Shown one piece after another: positions 24,756 through 34,239 of a stretch of DNA of 64,000 nt. Position numbers and translations under genes: made by a program. Below the pieces are notes generated by a model. It was not told where the DNA came from. It did no database searches and was given only the letters and a program-made list of their open reading frames with translations. The number at the start of each line of letters is the position of its first letter. The first letter of the stretch is position 1. Source of the stretch: an uncultured Paracoccaceae bacterium (lineage in GTDB: Bacteria > Bacteroidota > Bacteroidia > Flavobacteriales > Flavobacteriaceae); NCBI GenBank assembly GCA_943788135.1, contig CALSPC010000001.1, forward strand, positions 1 to 64,000, in the 5' to 3' direction.

Positions 24756-25577
24756 TTGAAAGAACTACTAACAAGAGCTTTATCCGGCCTATTATTTGCG
24801 GCAATTCTAATTGGCTCACTTCAATTTAAGTATGCTTGTATCGCATTATTTTTCTTGTTTGGATTAGTTTGTTTAGCTGAATTCAATAAACTAATCCATC
24901 AAAAAAACATAGCGTCCTATATTATTTTTATAGTGTTATTTGTGTCTGTTGCCTTTTGGGAATACCTATTCTATTCAAGCGATAGTCTCTCTGATATTTC
25001 GCAAATTCTACTTGTTGTATGTGTCTTTGTGAATCTATTATTGGTTCGAGATTTATTTTCAAAAAAAAGCCTTCCAACTTTGCTTTCAAATCATTTTATA
25101 AATACAACATTCTACGTGAGTAGCGGATTTGTATTTTTGCTCTTGATTGCTCTGAATTTTGAAAACTACAGCGCACAAATCATAATGTATATTTTCATTT
25201 TAATTTGGATCAATGATACGTTTGCCTATATAATTGGAAAGAATTTCGGAAAACAAAAACTTTTTGAAAGCATTTCCCCAAAAAAAACAGTTGAAGGGTT
25301 TTTAGGCGGTGTTTTTTTTGCAGCCCTAGCAAGCTATGTTATTGCAAATTACACCAACATTATGCTTTTTACCAATTGGTTAATTATTAGTGTTATCGTT
25401 AGTGTTTTTGGAACTCTAGGAGATCTAGTCGAATCCAAATATAAACGTCAAGCTGCTGTAAAAGATAGTGGTACAATAATGCCTGGTCATGGAGGACTAT
25501 TAGATCGCTTAGATAGTGCTATATTTGCAGCGCCATTTATTTATTTATTTTTAAGAATATTAAACTATGTTTCATAA
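24756..25577 (+). CDS. cdsA: Phosphatidate cytidylyltransferase
   Basis: This 273-residue membrane enzyme makes CDP-diacylglycerol from phosphatidic acid and CTP. It has about seven hydrophobic segments and the C-terminal CdsA signature 'KYKRQAAVKDSGTIMPGHGG' followed by 'LLDRLDS'. The start is TTG at 24756: an in-frame stop (24750-24752) lies just upstream and no ATG is available before 'KELLTRALSGLLFAAI'. It overlaps psd by 11 bases, so the two phospholipid enzymes are coupled. Confidence 0.92.
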   Translation: MKELLTRALSGLLFAAILIGSLQFKYACIALFFLFGLVCLAEFNKLIHQKNIASYIIFIVLFVSVAFWEYLFYSSDSLSDISQILLVVCVFVNLLLVRDLFSKKSLPTLLSNHFINTTFYVSSGFVFLLLIALNFENYSAQIIMYIFILIWINDTFAYIIGKNFGKQKLFESISPKKTVEGFLGGVFFAALASYVIANYTNIMLFTNWLIISVIVSVFGTLGDLVESKYKRQAAVKDSGTIMPGHGGLLDRLDSAIFAAPFIYLFLRILNYVS

Positions 25578-26214
25578 AGAAGGTCAAAAAATAATTTTTA
25601 TAACACTCGCTCTAGTCGTTATTATAACGCTATTAGCCGATAGTATTCAAATTCCTTGGATTACAAAACTTATTCAAGTTGCTCTTGTACTAGTCCTTGT
25701 ACTCATACTACAGTTTTTTAGAAACCCTAAGCGACATACCCAACAAAACGAAAATCAAGTCATTTCACCTGTTGACGGTAAGGTCGTGGTTATTGAAGAG
25801 GTCGAAGAAACAGAATACTTTAAGGAAAAACGCCTTCAGGTTAGTGTTTTCATGTCTCCTATTAATGTACATGTTACTCGTTATCCCATAAGTGGTAAAG
25901 TACTTTTTAGCAAATACCACCCAGGCAAATATTTAGTAGCATGGCATCCAAAAGCAAGTACCGATAATGAACGCACCACTATTGTTGTTGAAAATAAAAC
26001 TTATGGAAAAGTACTCTACAGACAAATTGCTGGAGCTTTGGCTAGACGTATCGTCAACTATGCTGAGCAAGGACAAACCGTAGAGCAAGGCAGTGATGCT
26101 GGATTTATAAAATTTGGATCTAGAGTTGATTTATTTTTACCTTTAGACACCAAAATTAAAGTTAAACTCAATCAAAAAGTAAAAGGTGGTGAATGTATCA
26201 TCGCTGAAGTATAG
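25567..26214 (+). CDS. psd: Phosphatidylserine decarboxylase (short form)
   Basis: This 215-residue proenzyme converts phosphatidylserine to phosphatidylethanolamine. It has an N-terminal membrane segment (about 10-50), 'VISPVDGKVV', 'VFMSPINVHVTRYP' and 'KYLVAWHPKASTDNERT', and near the C-terminus the self-cleavage site 'IKFGSRVDLF', where the serine becomes the pyruvoyl group. Length fits the short, archaeal-like Psd class. It overlaps cdsA and is followed by an acyl-CoA-binding protein after one base. Confidence 0.94.
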   Translation: MFHKEGQKIIFITLALVVIITLLADSIQIPWITKLIQVALVLVLVLILQFFRNPKRHTQQNENQVISPVDGKVVVIEEVEETEYFKEKRLQVSVFMSPINVHVTRYPISGKVLFSKYHPGKYLVAWHPKASTDNERTTIVVENKTYGKVLYRQIAGALARRIVNYAEQGQTVEQGSDAGFIKFGSRVDLFLPLDTKIKVKLNQKVKGGECIIAEV

Positions 26215-26215
26215 T

Positions 26216-26482
26216 ATGGATTCAGAGGCTTTAGATATAGAATTTAGAGAAGCTGTTGACAGTATCAACAGTCATCAGGAGCCATTTCCTGCAGATGTGC
26301 TCTTAAAGTTGTATGCCTATTACAAAAAAGCCACAAACGATTATAGCAGACCTAGTAGCAGCAAAGCGATTATAAATGCGTTTAAAACCAATGCGCTTTT
26401 TCAGGTTGAAGACATTACTCAAGACCAAGCTAAACAACAATATATCAAGCTCGCTAACACATACCTTATTTACAGAAAATAA
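26216..26482 (+). CDS. Acyl-CoA-binding protein
   Basis: This 88-residue protein is a compact four-helix acyl-CoA-binding protein: 'LDIEFREAVDSINSHQE', 'PADVLLKLYAYYKKATND' and 'AKQQYIKLANTYLIYRK'. The ATG at 26216 directly follows the psd stop and gives the family length; an upstream in-frame ATG at 26186 lies inside psd and was rejected. In the family these proteins buffer and carry long-chain acyl-CoA, which fits the phospholipid operon. Bacterial examples are uncommon outside a few groups. It converges on valS. Confidence 0.85.
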   Translation: MDSEALDIEFREAVDSINSHQEPFPADVLLKLYAYYKKATNDYSRPSSSKAIINAFKTNALFQVEDITQDQAKQQYIKLANTYLIYRK

Positions 26483-26484
26483 GT

Positions 26485-29115
26485 TTACTTTAAGTTTTTG
26501 AGGCTTGCTTTAAGCGTCTCAATTTTGGCCATAGCATCGGCTTCTTTTTTCTTTTCACTGGCCACAACTTGTTCAGGAGCACCTGAAACAAAACGTTCGT
26601 TCGATAATTTTTTCTGAACAGATTTCAAAAATCCTTCTGTATAATTAAGCTCCTCTTCTAATTTTAATAATTCTGCAGCAACATCAATAGTATCATTTGC
26701 TGGAATGAAATACTCATTTGACTTTACTCTAAATGACAACGCATTTTCAACAGCTTTAGTTGTATAAGTCAGTTCAGAAATATTCCCTAATTTTAAAATA
26801 ATAGCATCAAAATCTTTAGTTTGGGACTCATTATTTAGCACCAAAAATTCAATTGTGTTTTTGAAAGCTATATTTTTTTCTTTTCGAATCGTTCGGATAC
26901 CAGATACCACTTCTGCAGCAAACTCAAAGCCTTCTAATAGCGACTGATCGTACGATTTAGCTTCTGGCCAAGATGCAACAATAAGAGCTTGCTCTGGCGA
27001 TCTTTCATCTAAATATTGCCAGATTTCTTCGGTTAGAAATGGCATAAACGGATGTAAAATTTTTAAGTTTGATTCTAATATTACTACAACAGCATCATAT
27101 GTTTTCTTATCTATAGGAGCACCATAAGCGGGTTTTACCATCTCTAGTAGCCACGAACAAAAGTCATCCCAGAGGAGTTTATATGTCGTCATTAGAGCAT
27201 CACTTAGTCGATATTTACTAAAATGATCTTCTATTTCAAGCAGCGCTTTCTGAAATTTTGCTTGATACCAATTGATTGCAGTGAGCGCATAAGCAGGCTG
27301 CTCAATATCAGCTACCTCCCAGCCCTCAATCAGACGGAATGCATTCCATATTTTATTACCAAACGCTTTGCCTTGTTGACAGAGCGCTTCATCAAACATT
27401 AAATCATTACCTGCGGCTGAACTCAATAATAATCCCACACGAACTCCATCTGCTCCAAAATCGTCTATAAGTTTTAAGGCATCTGGAGAATTACCTAACG
27501 ACTTACTCATTTTGCGACGCTGCTTGTCACGTACAAGTCCTGTGAAATACACATTATTGAATGGCTTTTGATCCTTATATTCATGACCAGCAACAATCAT
27601 TCGTGCCACCCAGAAAAACAAAATATCTGGCCCAGTTACCAAGTCATTTGTGGGGTAGTAATATTTTATATCCTCATTTTCTGGATTTCGAATACCATCA
27701 AACACAGACATTGGCCATAACCAAGACGAAAACCAAGTATCAAGTACATCTTTATCTTGTGTTAGATTTTCCACTCGTAGTGCAGTGTTTCCAGATTTCT
27801 TTTGGGCGAGTTCCAATGCTTTTTCAATGGATTCAGCAACAACAAAATCATCCTTACCATCTCCAAAATAATAGGCCGGAATTTGTTGACCCCAGAAAAG
27901 CTGTCTTGAGATATTCCAATCGCGGATGTTTTCCATCCAGTGGCGATAGGTGTTTTCGAATTTTTTTGGAAATAAATTAATTGTTCGGTCTTCTAAAACC
28001 GCTTTGATTGCTGGTTGCGCAAGCGTTTCCATCTTTAAAAACCATTGGTCAGAAAGACGAGGTTCAATGACTTCTTTGGTACGTTCCGATGTTCCTACTT
28101 TATGGGTATGTTGTTCTGTTTTGATGAGAACCCCTTTAGACTCTAGCTCTTTGGCAATTTCTTTACGAACAACAAAACGGTCTTTACCCTCGTAGTGGAG
28201 TCCAAAACTGTTCAGAGTTGCATCTGCGTTAAAAATATCAATTACTTCTAGACTATATTTTTCTCCAAGTGCTTTGTCATTAATATCGTGTGCCGGCGTT
28301 ACTTTCAAACAGCCCGTTCCAAATTCAATATCTACATATTCATCTTCAATAATTGGAATTACTCTATTGCATAACGGTACAATGGCTTTTTTTCCCTTGA
28401 GATGAGAATAGCGTTCATCGTTAGGGTTGATACAAATAGCAGCATCCCCCAAAATTGTCTCTGGTCGCGTAGTAGCTATAGTGATCACTTCATCACTATC
28501 TTGAATCTTATAGTTTAAATAATACAAATTTCCCTGACGTTCTTCATAAATCACTTCTTCGTCAGAAAGTGTTGTTTGTGCTTGAGGATCCCAATTTACC
28601 ATTCTAAATCCTCTATAAATCAACCCCTTATTAAATAAATCTATAAATACACTGATCACAGATGCACTCATATCATCATCCATCGTAAACTTCGTACGAT
28701 CCCAATCACAAGAGCATCCTAATTTTTTTAATTGATCAAGAATAACGCCTCCATACTCTTCAGTCCAGTCCCAAGCATGTGCCATAAACTCAGCTCTAGT
28801 TAGGTCATTTTTGTTTATCCCTTGTTCCTTTAGTTTAGCGACAACTTTTGCTTCAGTAGCAATAGAGGCATGATCTGTACCAGGCACCCAACACGCATTT
28901 TTTCCCTGTAAACGAGCACGACGTACCAATACATCTTGTATGGTGTTATTAAGCATATGCCCCATATGTAGAATCCCTGTAACGTTTGGAGGCGGGATTA
29001 CGATCGTGTAAGGCTCTCTTGAATCTGGTGTCGAATGGAAATATTTATTTGCCATCCAGTATTCATACCACTTATTCTCAACAGCTGATGCATCATATTT
29101 TGAAGGTATAGACAT
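26485..29115 (-). CDS. valS: Valyl-tRNA synthetase
   Basis: This 876-residue class I synthetase charges tRNA-Val. The ATP-binding motifs are 'PPNVTGILHMGH' (HMGH at 50-53) and KMSKS at 535-539. Between them lie the CP1 editing domain ('ATTRPETILGDAAI') and 'DWNISRQLFWGQQIPAYY'. A C-terminal coiled coil ('LLKLEEELNYTEGFL') is typical of ValS. Length is standard. It stands alone with its own promoter. Confidence 0.97.
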   Translation of the reverse strand: MSIPSKYDASAVENKWYEYWMANKYFHSTPDSREPYTIVIPPPNVTGILHMGHMLNNTIQDVLVRRARLQGKNACWVPGTDHASIATEAKVVAKLKEQGINKNDLTRAEFMAHAWDWTEEYGGVILDQLKKLGCSCDWDRTKFTMDDDMSASVISVFIDLFNKGLIYRGFRMVNWDPQAQTTLSDEEVIYEERQGNLYYLNYKIQDSDEVITIATTRPETILGDAAICINPNDERYSHLKGKKAIVPLCNRVIPIIEDEYVDIEFGTGCLKVTPAHDINDKALGEKYSLEVIDIFNADATLNSFGLHYEGKDRFVVRKEIAKELESKGVLIKTEQHTHKVGTSERTKEVIEPRLSDQWFLKMETLAQPAIKAVLEDRTINLFPKKFENTYRHWMENIRDWNISRQLFWGQQIPAYYFGDGKDDFVVAESIEKALELAQKKSGNTALRVENLTQDKDVLDTWFSSWLWPMSVFDGIRNPENEDIKYYYPTNDLVTGPDILFFWVARMIVAGHEYKDQKPFNNVYFTGLVRDKQRRKMSKSLGNSPDALKLIDDFGADGVRVGLLLSSAAGNDLMFDEALCQQGKAFGNKIWNAFRLIEGWEVADIEQPAYALTAINWYQAKFQKALLEIEDHFSKYRLSDALMTTYKLLWDDFCSWLLEMVKPAYGAPIDKKTYDAVVVILESNLKILHPFMPFLTEEIWQYLDERSPEQALIVASWPEAKSYDQSLLEGFEFAAEVVSGIRTIRKEKNIAFKNTIEFLVLNNESQTKDFDAIILKLGNISELTYTTKAVENALSFRVKSNEYFIPANDTIDVAAELLKLEEELNYTEGFLKSVQKKLSNERFVSGAPEQVVASEKKKEADAMAKIETLKASLKNLK

Positions 29116-29146
29116 ACTTTGGTATAGTTTTTGAATTTTTGAATTA

Positions 29147-29154
29147 CAAAAGTA
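29147..29154 (-). promoter_or_regulatory. -7 promoter element of valS
   Basis: The minus strand reads TACTTTTG at 29154-29147, matching TAnnTTTG, 31 bases before the ATG. Confidence 0.5.
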
Positions 29155-29204
29155 CTTATATTTTATTTTCTTTAGAATTAATAATTGATTTATATGAGTG
29201 CATT

Positions 29205-29235
29205 TTTGTAGTTTAAAAAAAAGGACTTAAATTTA
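29205..29235 (+). promoter_or_regulatory. Promoter of the DUF1573 gene
   Basis: TTTG at 29205-29208 and TAAATTTA at 29228-29235 are separated by 19 bases. The -7 box differs from consensus only in its last base. Confidence 0.4.
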
Positions 29236-29256
29236 CAATAACAAATCATTCATATC

Positions 29257-29682
29257 ATGAAAAAAGTATTTACATTATTATTAGTTTTTACGCTTAGTTT
29301 GGGGATTAATGCTCAAGACAAGGTTGCTAAAATTGAATTCGAAACAGAAACAATTGATTATGGCACCATTGAAAAAGGAGCAGATGGTGTTCGTGTCTTT
29401 AAATTCAAAAACACAGGAGATGCACCATTAGTGGTCTCTGCAGTAAAGTCAACTTGTGGATGTACTGTACCAAAAAAACCAACAGCACCTATTTTACCAG
29501 GAGAAAGCGGGGAAATCGAAGTAAAATATGACACCAAAAGAGTCAATCCAATTCGAAAAACAATCACCGTTACTTCAAATGCTGTTAGACCTACAGTAGC
29601 CTTAAAAATTAAAGGAACGGTCGTTAATTCTGGTACAACCAGTCTTATTGAACAAAAAGATAAAAGTATTCTGGAGCAATAG
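29257..29682 (+). CDS. Exported DUF1573 protein
   Basis: This 141-residue protein has a signal peptide (1-19, ending 'LGINAQ') and a DUF1573 Ig-like domain: 'ETIDYGTIEKGADGVRVFKF', 'NTGDAPLVVSAVKSTCGCT' and 'LPGESGEIEVKYDTK'. The paired cysteines in 'CGC' are characteristic. It is expected in the periplasm or at the surface; function is unknown. It has its own promoter and a strong terminator, so it is likely monocistronic. Confidence 0.9.
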   Translation: MKKVFTLLLVFTLSLGINAQDKVAKIEFETETIDYGTIEKGADGVRVFKFKNTGDAPLVVSAVKSTCGCTVPKKPTAPILPGESGEIEVKYDTKRVNPIRKTITVTSNAVRPTVALKIKGTVVNSGTTSLIEQKDKSILEQ

Positions 29683-29709
29683 GCTTTTAATTACATATTT
29701 GAACACTAC

Positions 29710-29738
29710 AAAAGCACTTTAATTAGTGCTTTTTTTTT
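29710..29738 (+). terminator. Terminator after the DUF1573 gene
   Basis: AAAAGCACT (29710-29718) pairs perfectly with AGTGCTTTT (29725-29733) and is followed by a T run. It overlaps the last codons of the convergent protease gene, so it may act on both strands. Confidence 0.85.
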
Positions 29739-31077
29739 GTAATAAATCGCGTAATCTGAATTCATATTTAAAAACCACACCATGTCTTTCAATCGTCATT
29801 CGAATAAGCTTTCCATCTTTCCCATAAAACTGTTCAATTGCTTTTTGAAGCGTCAGTGCACTAAGATCTTGAGTGTTAATTGAAAGAACCACATCACCAA
29901 TTTGAAGCCCCGCATTAAAAGCTGGAGAATTAGGTCTTAGATCAGAAATAATTAATTCTGGTACAATTTCCAATTTGTAATGATAAGAAAAGTTAATCGT
30001 ATTTGAGTTAGGGGAGGCATTCAAATTAGACGTGTCTTCAGTAAAACCATTAGAAGTTTTGATCTGTTTTTTAACCACTCGAACACCCGCATATTGCATC
30101 ATTATACCACTTTTGTTATACTTAAATGGTGCTTTAAAGTGTTTGTTTTTTTTGAATCTAACCTTTTGTGATTGATAATCAAAAACCCAATTAAAACGAT
30201 GCAAGACATCTCCAAGTAAACTCCCATTTCTTAATCCATATATATTAGTTTTATTAATGGACGAAGCGTCTGGAAAAGCAACATTGACCTTATGTAATTG
30301 AAAATCCTTTAAACGAAATGAATGAACTACAGCGCGTTTTCCAAAAATTGAACCACTAAGACCTTTCCCTAAAAAATCATTAAAATTCTGTTTTGGAACT
30401 GGAAGCCATTGAGAGGAATCTTCAAAAAGCCATAGAGCATCACTTCCACCCGTATCGATTAAGAGGTTCACTGGAACTTCGCGTTCATTCACAGTTACAT
30501 TTGCTTCAATAATAGGTTTTTTATTATAAAATTTCAGGCTTGACACTCGCCACTTTTTAGATAATTTTGACGAATACGTCTTAGGATTATAAAGCTTGAT
30601 GAATTTTCGACTGTAATTGACCTCAACAATAAAATCTTTAAAAACATCATATCCAATAATTCCATGAATTGGAATTCCTAAGCTAGGTGCGAAGTTTATA
30701 GAGGAATCAACAATTGCAAACAAGTCTTGGTTAAGGTTTATTGCCTCTCCAATGATAACCGTATTATTTGAAGATTGTAGCACCTCAATTGGCTTCTCAT
30801 TACCTAATCCTTGAATTTGGATGAGTTCTGTTTTATGGATGGACAACTTATCTTTAAGGTTGAAGAAATTAAAAATAATTGGTCTAGAAACTCCAGTATC
30901 TAACAGAAAAGATAATGATGCCCCATTAACTATAACAGGAATTATAATGAGATTGTTTACGAATTTAAAATGAATCTTATCACTTTTTCCATTCTGGAGT
31001 TCGAAGTTTTCTTGAGAAAATACACTTAAAGCATAGCCAATAACAAGGAAAATACTGAGCTTTTTTTTTATTATCAT
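29719..31077 (-). CDS. Retropepsin-like aspartyl protease with PDZ domain
   Basis: This 452-residue exported protein (from the ATG at 31077; the frame opens further to 31155) has a signal peptide (1-22, 'IGYALSVFSQ'). Two aspartyl-protease half-sites follow, 'LLDTGVS' with D60 and 'LIDTGGSD' with D208, then a PDZ domain at about 365-445 ('ISDLRPNSPAFNAGLQIGDV'). Having both DTG motifs in one chain resembles pepsin-like pairing rather than the usual homodimer. The chosen start gives a clean signal peptide, whereas the longer one adds a polar stretch. It is divergent from the aminotransferase gene. Confidence 0.85.
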   Translation of the reverse strand: MIIKKKLSIFLVIGYALSVFSQENFELQNGKSDKIHFKFVNNLIIIPVIVNGASLSFLLDTGVSRPIIFNFFNLKDKLSIHKTELIQIQGLGNEKPIEVLQSSNNTVIIGEAINLNQDLFAIVDSSINFAPSLGIPIHGIIGYDVFKDFIVEVNYSRKFIKLYNPKTYSSKLSKKWRVSSLKFYNKKPIIEANVTVNEREVPVNLLIDTGGSDALWLFEDSSQWLPVPKQNFNDFLGKGLSGSIFGKRAVVHSFRLKDFQLHKVNVAFPDASSINKTNIYGLRNGSLLGDVLHRFNWVFDYQSQKVRFKKNKHFKAPFKYNKSGIMMQYAGVRVVKKQIKTSNGFTEDTSNLNASPNSNTINFSYHYKLEIVPELIISDLRPNSPAFNAGLQIGDVVLSINTQDLSALTLQKAIEQFYGKDGKLIRMTIERHGVVFKYEFRLRDLLQKKSTN

Positions 31078-31164
31078 GGCAAAAGAAGTAAGGGGCTGAT
31101 TAAAATATACATAAGATTTATTTAAATAATAGTTAAAGGGCTTTATTTTATACAAACTTTAAGA

Positions 31165-31172
31165 TAAATTTG
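31165..31172 (+). promoter_or_regulatory. -7 promoter element of the aminotransferase-murB unit
   Basis: TAAATTTG at 31165-31172 matches TAnnTTTG, 22 bases before the ATG at 31195. Confidence 0.5.
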
Positions 31173-31194
31173 TAGAGAATACAAATTAAGAACA

Positions 31195-32385
31195 ATGCCG
31201 AAAATTTCTCAAAGAGGAGTACTGATGCCACAATCCCCCATCAGAAAACTAGTGCCATACGCAGAGCAGGCTAAAAAAGACGGGGTGAAAGTGTACCATT
31301 TAAATATTGGTCAACCAGATATTAAAACGCCGGAAGTAGCATTAAATGCGGTTAAGAACAACACTTTAGAAATACTAGCTTACAGCCGCTCAGAAGGATC
31401 AGAAACGTATCGGACGAAATTAGCGGCCTATTACAAAAAAAATGACATCCATGTTAATGCGGATAATATTGTCATCACTACCGGCGGAAGTGAAGCACTA
31501 TCCTTTACTTTTGGAAGCATCATGGATGCTGAAGACGAAGTTATTATTCCTGAGCCATTTTACGCAAATTACAACGGGTTTTCTAGCGCACAAGGGGTGA
31601 AGGTTGTTCCTGTTGTTTCTGGTATTAAGTCCAATTTTGCTTTGCCACCTATAGCAGATTTTGAAGCATTGATCACCCCAAAAACAAAAGCCATATTAAT
31701 TTGTAATCCAGGAAATCCAACTGGATATTTGTATAGTAAATCTGAAATTCAGCAACTCGCATCTCTTGTAAAAAAATACGATTTATTTTTAATTTCAGAT
31801 GAAGTATATCGAGAGTTCACTTATGATGGACTTGAACATTATTCCATTATGCAAGAGGAGGGTTTAGAGTCCAATGCGATACTAATTGATTCTGTTTCAA
31901 AACGGTACAGTATGTGTGGTGCAAGAATTGGATGTGCGGTCACCAAAAATAAAACAGTTTATAAAACGATCATAAAATTTGCACAAGCGCGCTTATCACC
32001 ACCAACCTATGCTCTTCTCGCTAGTGAAGCCGCTCTAGACACTCCAGACCAATACTTCAATGAGGTCACCAAAGAATATGTAACCCGAAGAAATGTCTTA
32101 GTAGATGAACTTGAAAAAATTGAAGGTGTAAAAGTCGCTAAGCCAAATGGTGCTTTTTATTGTATTGTTGAACTCCCTGTCGAGGACTCCGATGTTTTCG
32201 CTCAGTGGTTACTTGAAGACTTTAGACTCAATAATGAAACCATAATGGTTGCACCAGCAGCAGGATTTTATTCAACTGAAGGTCTCGGAAAAAATCAAGT
32301 TCGAATTGCATATGTCCTAAACAAAGAAGACCTTAGAACTTCGGTTGCTATTTTGAAAGCAGCACTCACATTGTACAACGCATAA
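31195..32385 (+). CDS. PLP-dependent class I/II aminotransferase (aspartate aminotransferase-like)
   Basis: This 396-residue enzyme has the fold-type I motifs: 'NIGQPDIKTPE', 'YSRSEGSETYR', 'ITTGGSEALSF', 'LICNPGNPTGYLYS', 'LFLISDEVYREFTYDG' and the Schiff-base lysine K236 in 'SVSKRYSMCGARIG'. A conserved arginine near the C-terminus ('VRIAYVLNKE') binds the substrate carboxylate. It probably transaminates aspartate or an aromatic/branched amino acid. The stop shares a base with the murB start (TAATG), so the two are coupled. Confidence 0.9.
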   Translation: MPKISQRGVLMPQSPIRKLVPYAEQAKKDGVKVYHLNIGQPDIKTPEVALNAVKNNTLEILAYSRSEGSETYRTKLAAYYKKNDIHVNADNIVITTGGSEALSFTFGSIMDAEDEVIIPEPFYANYNGFSSAQGVKVVPVVSGIKSNFALPPIADFEALITPKTKAILICNPGNPTGYLYSKSEIQQLASLVKKYDLFLISDEVYREFTYDGLEHYSIMQEEGLESNAILIDSVSKRYSMCGARIGCAVTKNKTVYKTIIKFAQARLSPPTYALLASEAALDTPDQYFNEVTKEYVTRRNVLVDELEKIEGVKVAKPNGAFYCIVELPVEDSDVFAQWLLEDFRLNNETIMVAPAAGFYSTEGLGKNQVRIAYVLNKEDLRTSVAILKAALTLYNA

Positions 32386-33395
32386 TGCTTACACAAAAAA
32401 ACATATCCCTAAAACCATTTAATACATTTGGTATTGATGTCATTGCAAAAGAATTTGTAGCTGTAGCTTCTATTAAAGAATTAGTGAAAGTATTAGATAC
32501 GAACCCGACAGACATACTCGTTCTTGGTGGTGGGAGTAATATGTTGCTTACTAAAGCTGTCGAAGCATTAGTGTTACATGTAAATCTCAAAGGAATTACG
32601 GAAATTTCTAAATCTGAAAACAGTGTTAGGATACAAGTTGCTGCAGGAGAAAATTGGCATGAACTCGTGTGTTGGTGTCTCGACAAAAACTATGGGGGTC
32701 TCGAGAACCTATCCTTAATTCCCGGAAATGTTGGCACTGCTCCTATTCAAAATATCGGTGCTTATGGCGTTGAACTAAAAGATTCTTTTATTAGTTGTGA
32801 AGCCCTAAACATTCATACAAAAACTCTAAAAACATTCACCAAAGACGAATGTGATTTTGGTTATAGAAATTCTATTTTTAAGCAAGCACTAAAAGGACAA
32901 TATATTATTACGTCTGTAGTGTTTGAATTAAGTAGTAAAAACCACCACTTGAAAACTAATTACGGTGCCATAGAAACTGAACTTAACAGATCTGGAATAG
33001 ACCAGCCAACAATTCAAGACGTCTCCAAAGCTGTAATTTCCATTAGAAACTCAAAGTTACCTGATCCAAAAGTTATTGGAAATAGTGGAAGTTTTTTTAA
33101 AAATCCGATCATTTCTTTATCTAAATTTGAGGAATTACAAACTCAATTCCCTCAAATGCCTTCGTATAAAGTTTCGGAAGATGCAATTAAAATACCTGCT
33201 GGTTGGCTAATCGAAACTTCTGGCTTTAAAGGAAAAACCTTCACTAGCTATGGTGTACATTCGAAACAGGCCTTAGTATTAGTCAACCACGGCGGTGCTA
33301 ATGGAACAGATATTCTGAACCTATCCATTCAAATTCAAAACGCCATAAAATTCATTTTTGATATTGATTTAGAAACAGAGGTCAATATCTTGTAA
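32385..33395 (+). CDS. murB: UDP-N-acetylenolpyruvoylglucosamine reductase
   Basis: This 336-residue flavoenzyme reduces UDP-GlcNAc-enolpyruvate to UDP-MurNAc in peptidoglycan synthesis. The FAD-binding segment shows 'LVLGGGSNMLLT' and 'NLSLIPGNVGTAPIQNIGAY'. The catalytic serine lies in 'IGNSGSFFKNP'. The segment 'YGVHSKQALVLVNHGGANG' near the C-terminus and overall length fit type I MurB (E. coli-like). It overlaps the aminotransferase stop by one base. Confidence 0.95.
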   Translation: MLTQKNISLKPFNTFGIDVIAKEFVAVASIKELVKVLDTNPTDILVLGGGSNMLLTKAVEALVLHVNLKGITEISKSENSVRIQVAAGENWHELVCWCLDKNYGGLENLSLIPGNVGTAPIQNIGAYGVELKDSFISCEALNIHTKTLKTFTKDECDFGYRNSIFKQALKGQYIITSVVFELSSKNHHLKTNYGAIETELNRSGIDQPTIQDVSKAVISIRNSKLPDPKVIGNSGSFFKNPIISLSKFEELQTQFPQMPSYKVSEDAIKIPAGWLIETSGFKGKTFTSYGVHSKQALVLVNHGGANGTDILNLSIQIQNAIKFIFDIDLETEVNIL

Positions 33396-33450
33396 CACGC
33401 TATTCAGTACATACTTTAAAACATTTAAAACCTAAATAGCTTAAAACTCG

Positions 33451-34137
33451 CTATGCTTTTTTACTGAGCTTACACACTAGACCAGCAGCAATTGCACCGG
33501 CAATAGGCGCTAACCAAAATAGCCATAACTGTCCTATAAAATCACCCCCTTGAGCAAAAAACACTTGACCTGTTGAACGCGCAGGATTCACAGAAGTGTT
33601 TGATATAGGGATACTAATCAGGTGTATTAAAGTCAATGCAAGACCTATAGCAATAGGAGCAAACTTTTTTGTGTCTTTTCGTCCTGTGCTCCCTAGAATA
33701 ATAATAATAAAAAAAGCAGTAGTGACAAATTCAGTTATAAACACAGATCCCATTGAAAATCCACCGGGTGACAAATCTGCATAACCATTGGCTGCAAAGG
33801 TACCAACAGATACAAAGTCGGATTTCCCTGAAACGATCAAAAACAAGGTTGCTGCCGCCACAATCCCTCCAAAAACCTGAGCAATAATATACCCTAAGAT
33901 ATCTTTTGAAGGAAAACGACCACCTGCCCATAAACCAAGGGTTACAGCAGGGTTAAAATGTGCACCTGAAATAGCACCTACAGCGAAAGCCATAGTCATC
34001 ACAGTTAATCCAAAGGCCAAAGCAACACCAATAAAACCAATACCCAAATCTGGGTATCCAGCTGCAAAGATTGCACTACCACACCCACCAAAAACTAGCC
34101 AAAACGATCCAAAAAATTCTGCAAATATTTTTTTCAT
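33451..34137 (-). CDS. aqpZ: Aquaporin Z
   Basis: This 228-residue membrane channel has six hydrophobic segments and the two NPA half-helices, '[12 protein letters not shown]' and '[13 protein letters not shown]', with the conserved arginine after the second. The start '[22 protein letters not shown]' is typical of AqpZ. The family moves water rapidly and excludes solutes. It converges on murB and is divergent from the small cysteine protein gene. Confidence 0.95.
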   Translation of the reverse strand: MKKIFAEFFGSFWLVFGGCGSAIFAAGYPDLGIGFIGVALAFGLTVMTMAFAVGAISGAHFNPAVTLGLWAGGRFPSKDILGYIIAQVFGGIVAAATLFLIVSGKSDFVSVGTFAANGYADLSPGGFSMGSVFITEFVTTAFFIIIILGSTGRKDTKKFAPIAIGLALTLIHLISIPISNTSVNPARSTGQVFFAQGGDFIGQLWLFWLAPIAGAIAAGLVCKLSKKA

Positions 34138-34217
34138 AATAATTAATTTTTAAGGTTTTCATATTTGACACAACAATTAAAAAAAGTCACATAAGAGTTT
34201 CAAATTATTGAAAAGTG

Positions 34218-34225
34218 TATCTTTG
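34218..34225 (+). promoter_or_regulatory. -7 promoter element of the 34240 gene
   Basis: TATCTTTG at 34218-34225 matches TAnnTTTG, 14 bases before the ATG. Confidence 0.5.
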
Positions 34226-34239
34226 TAAAAAAATATAAG

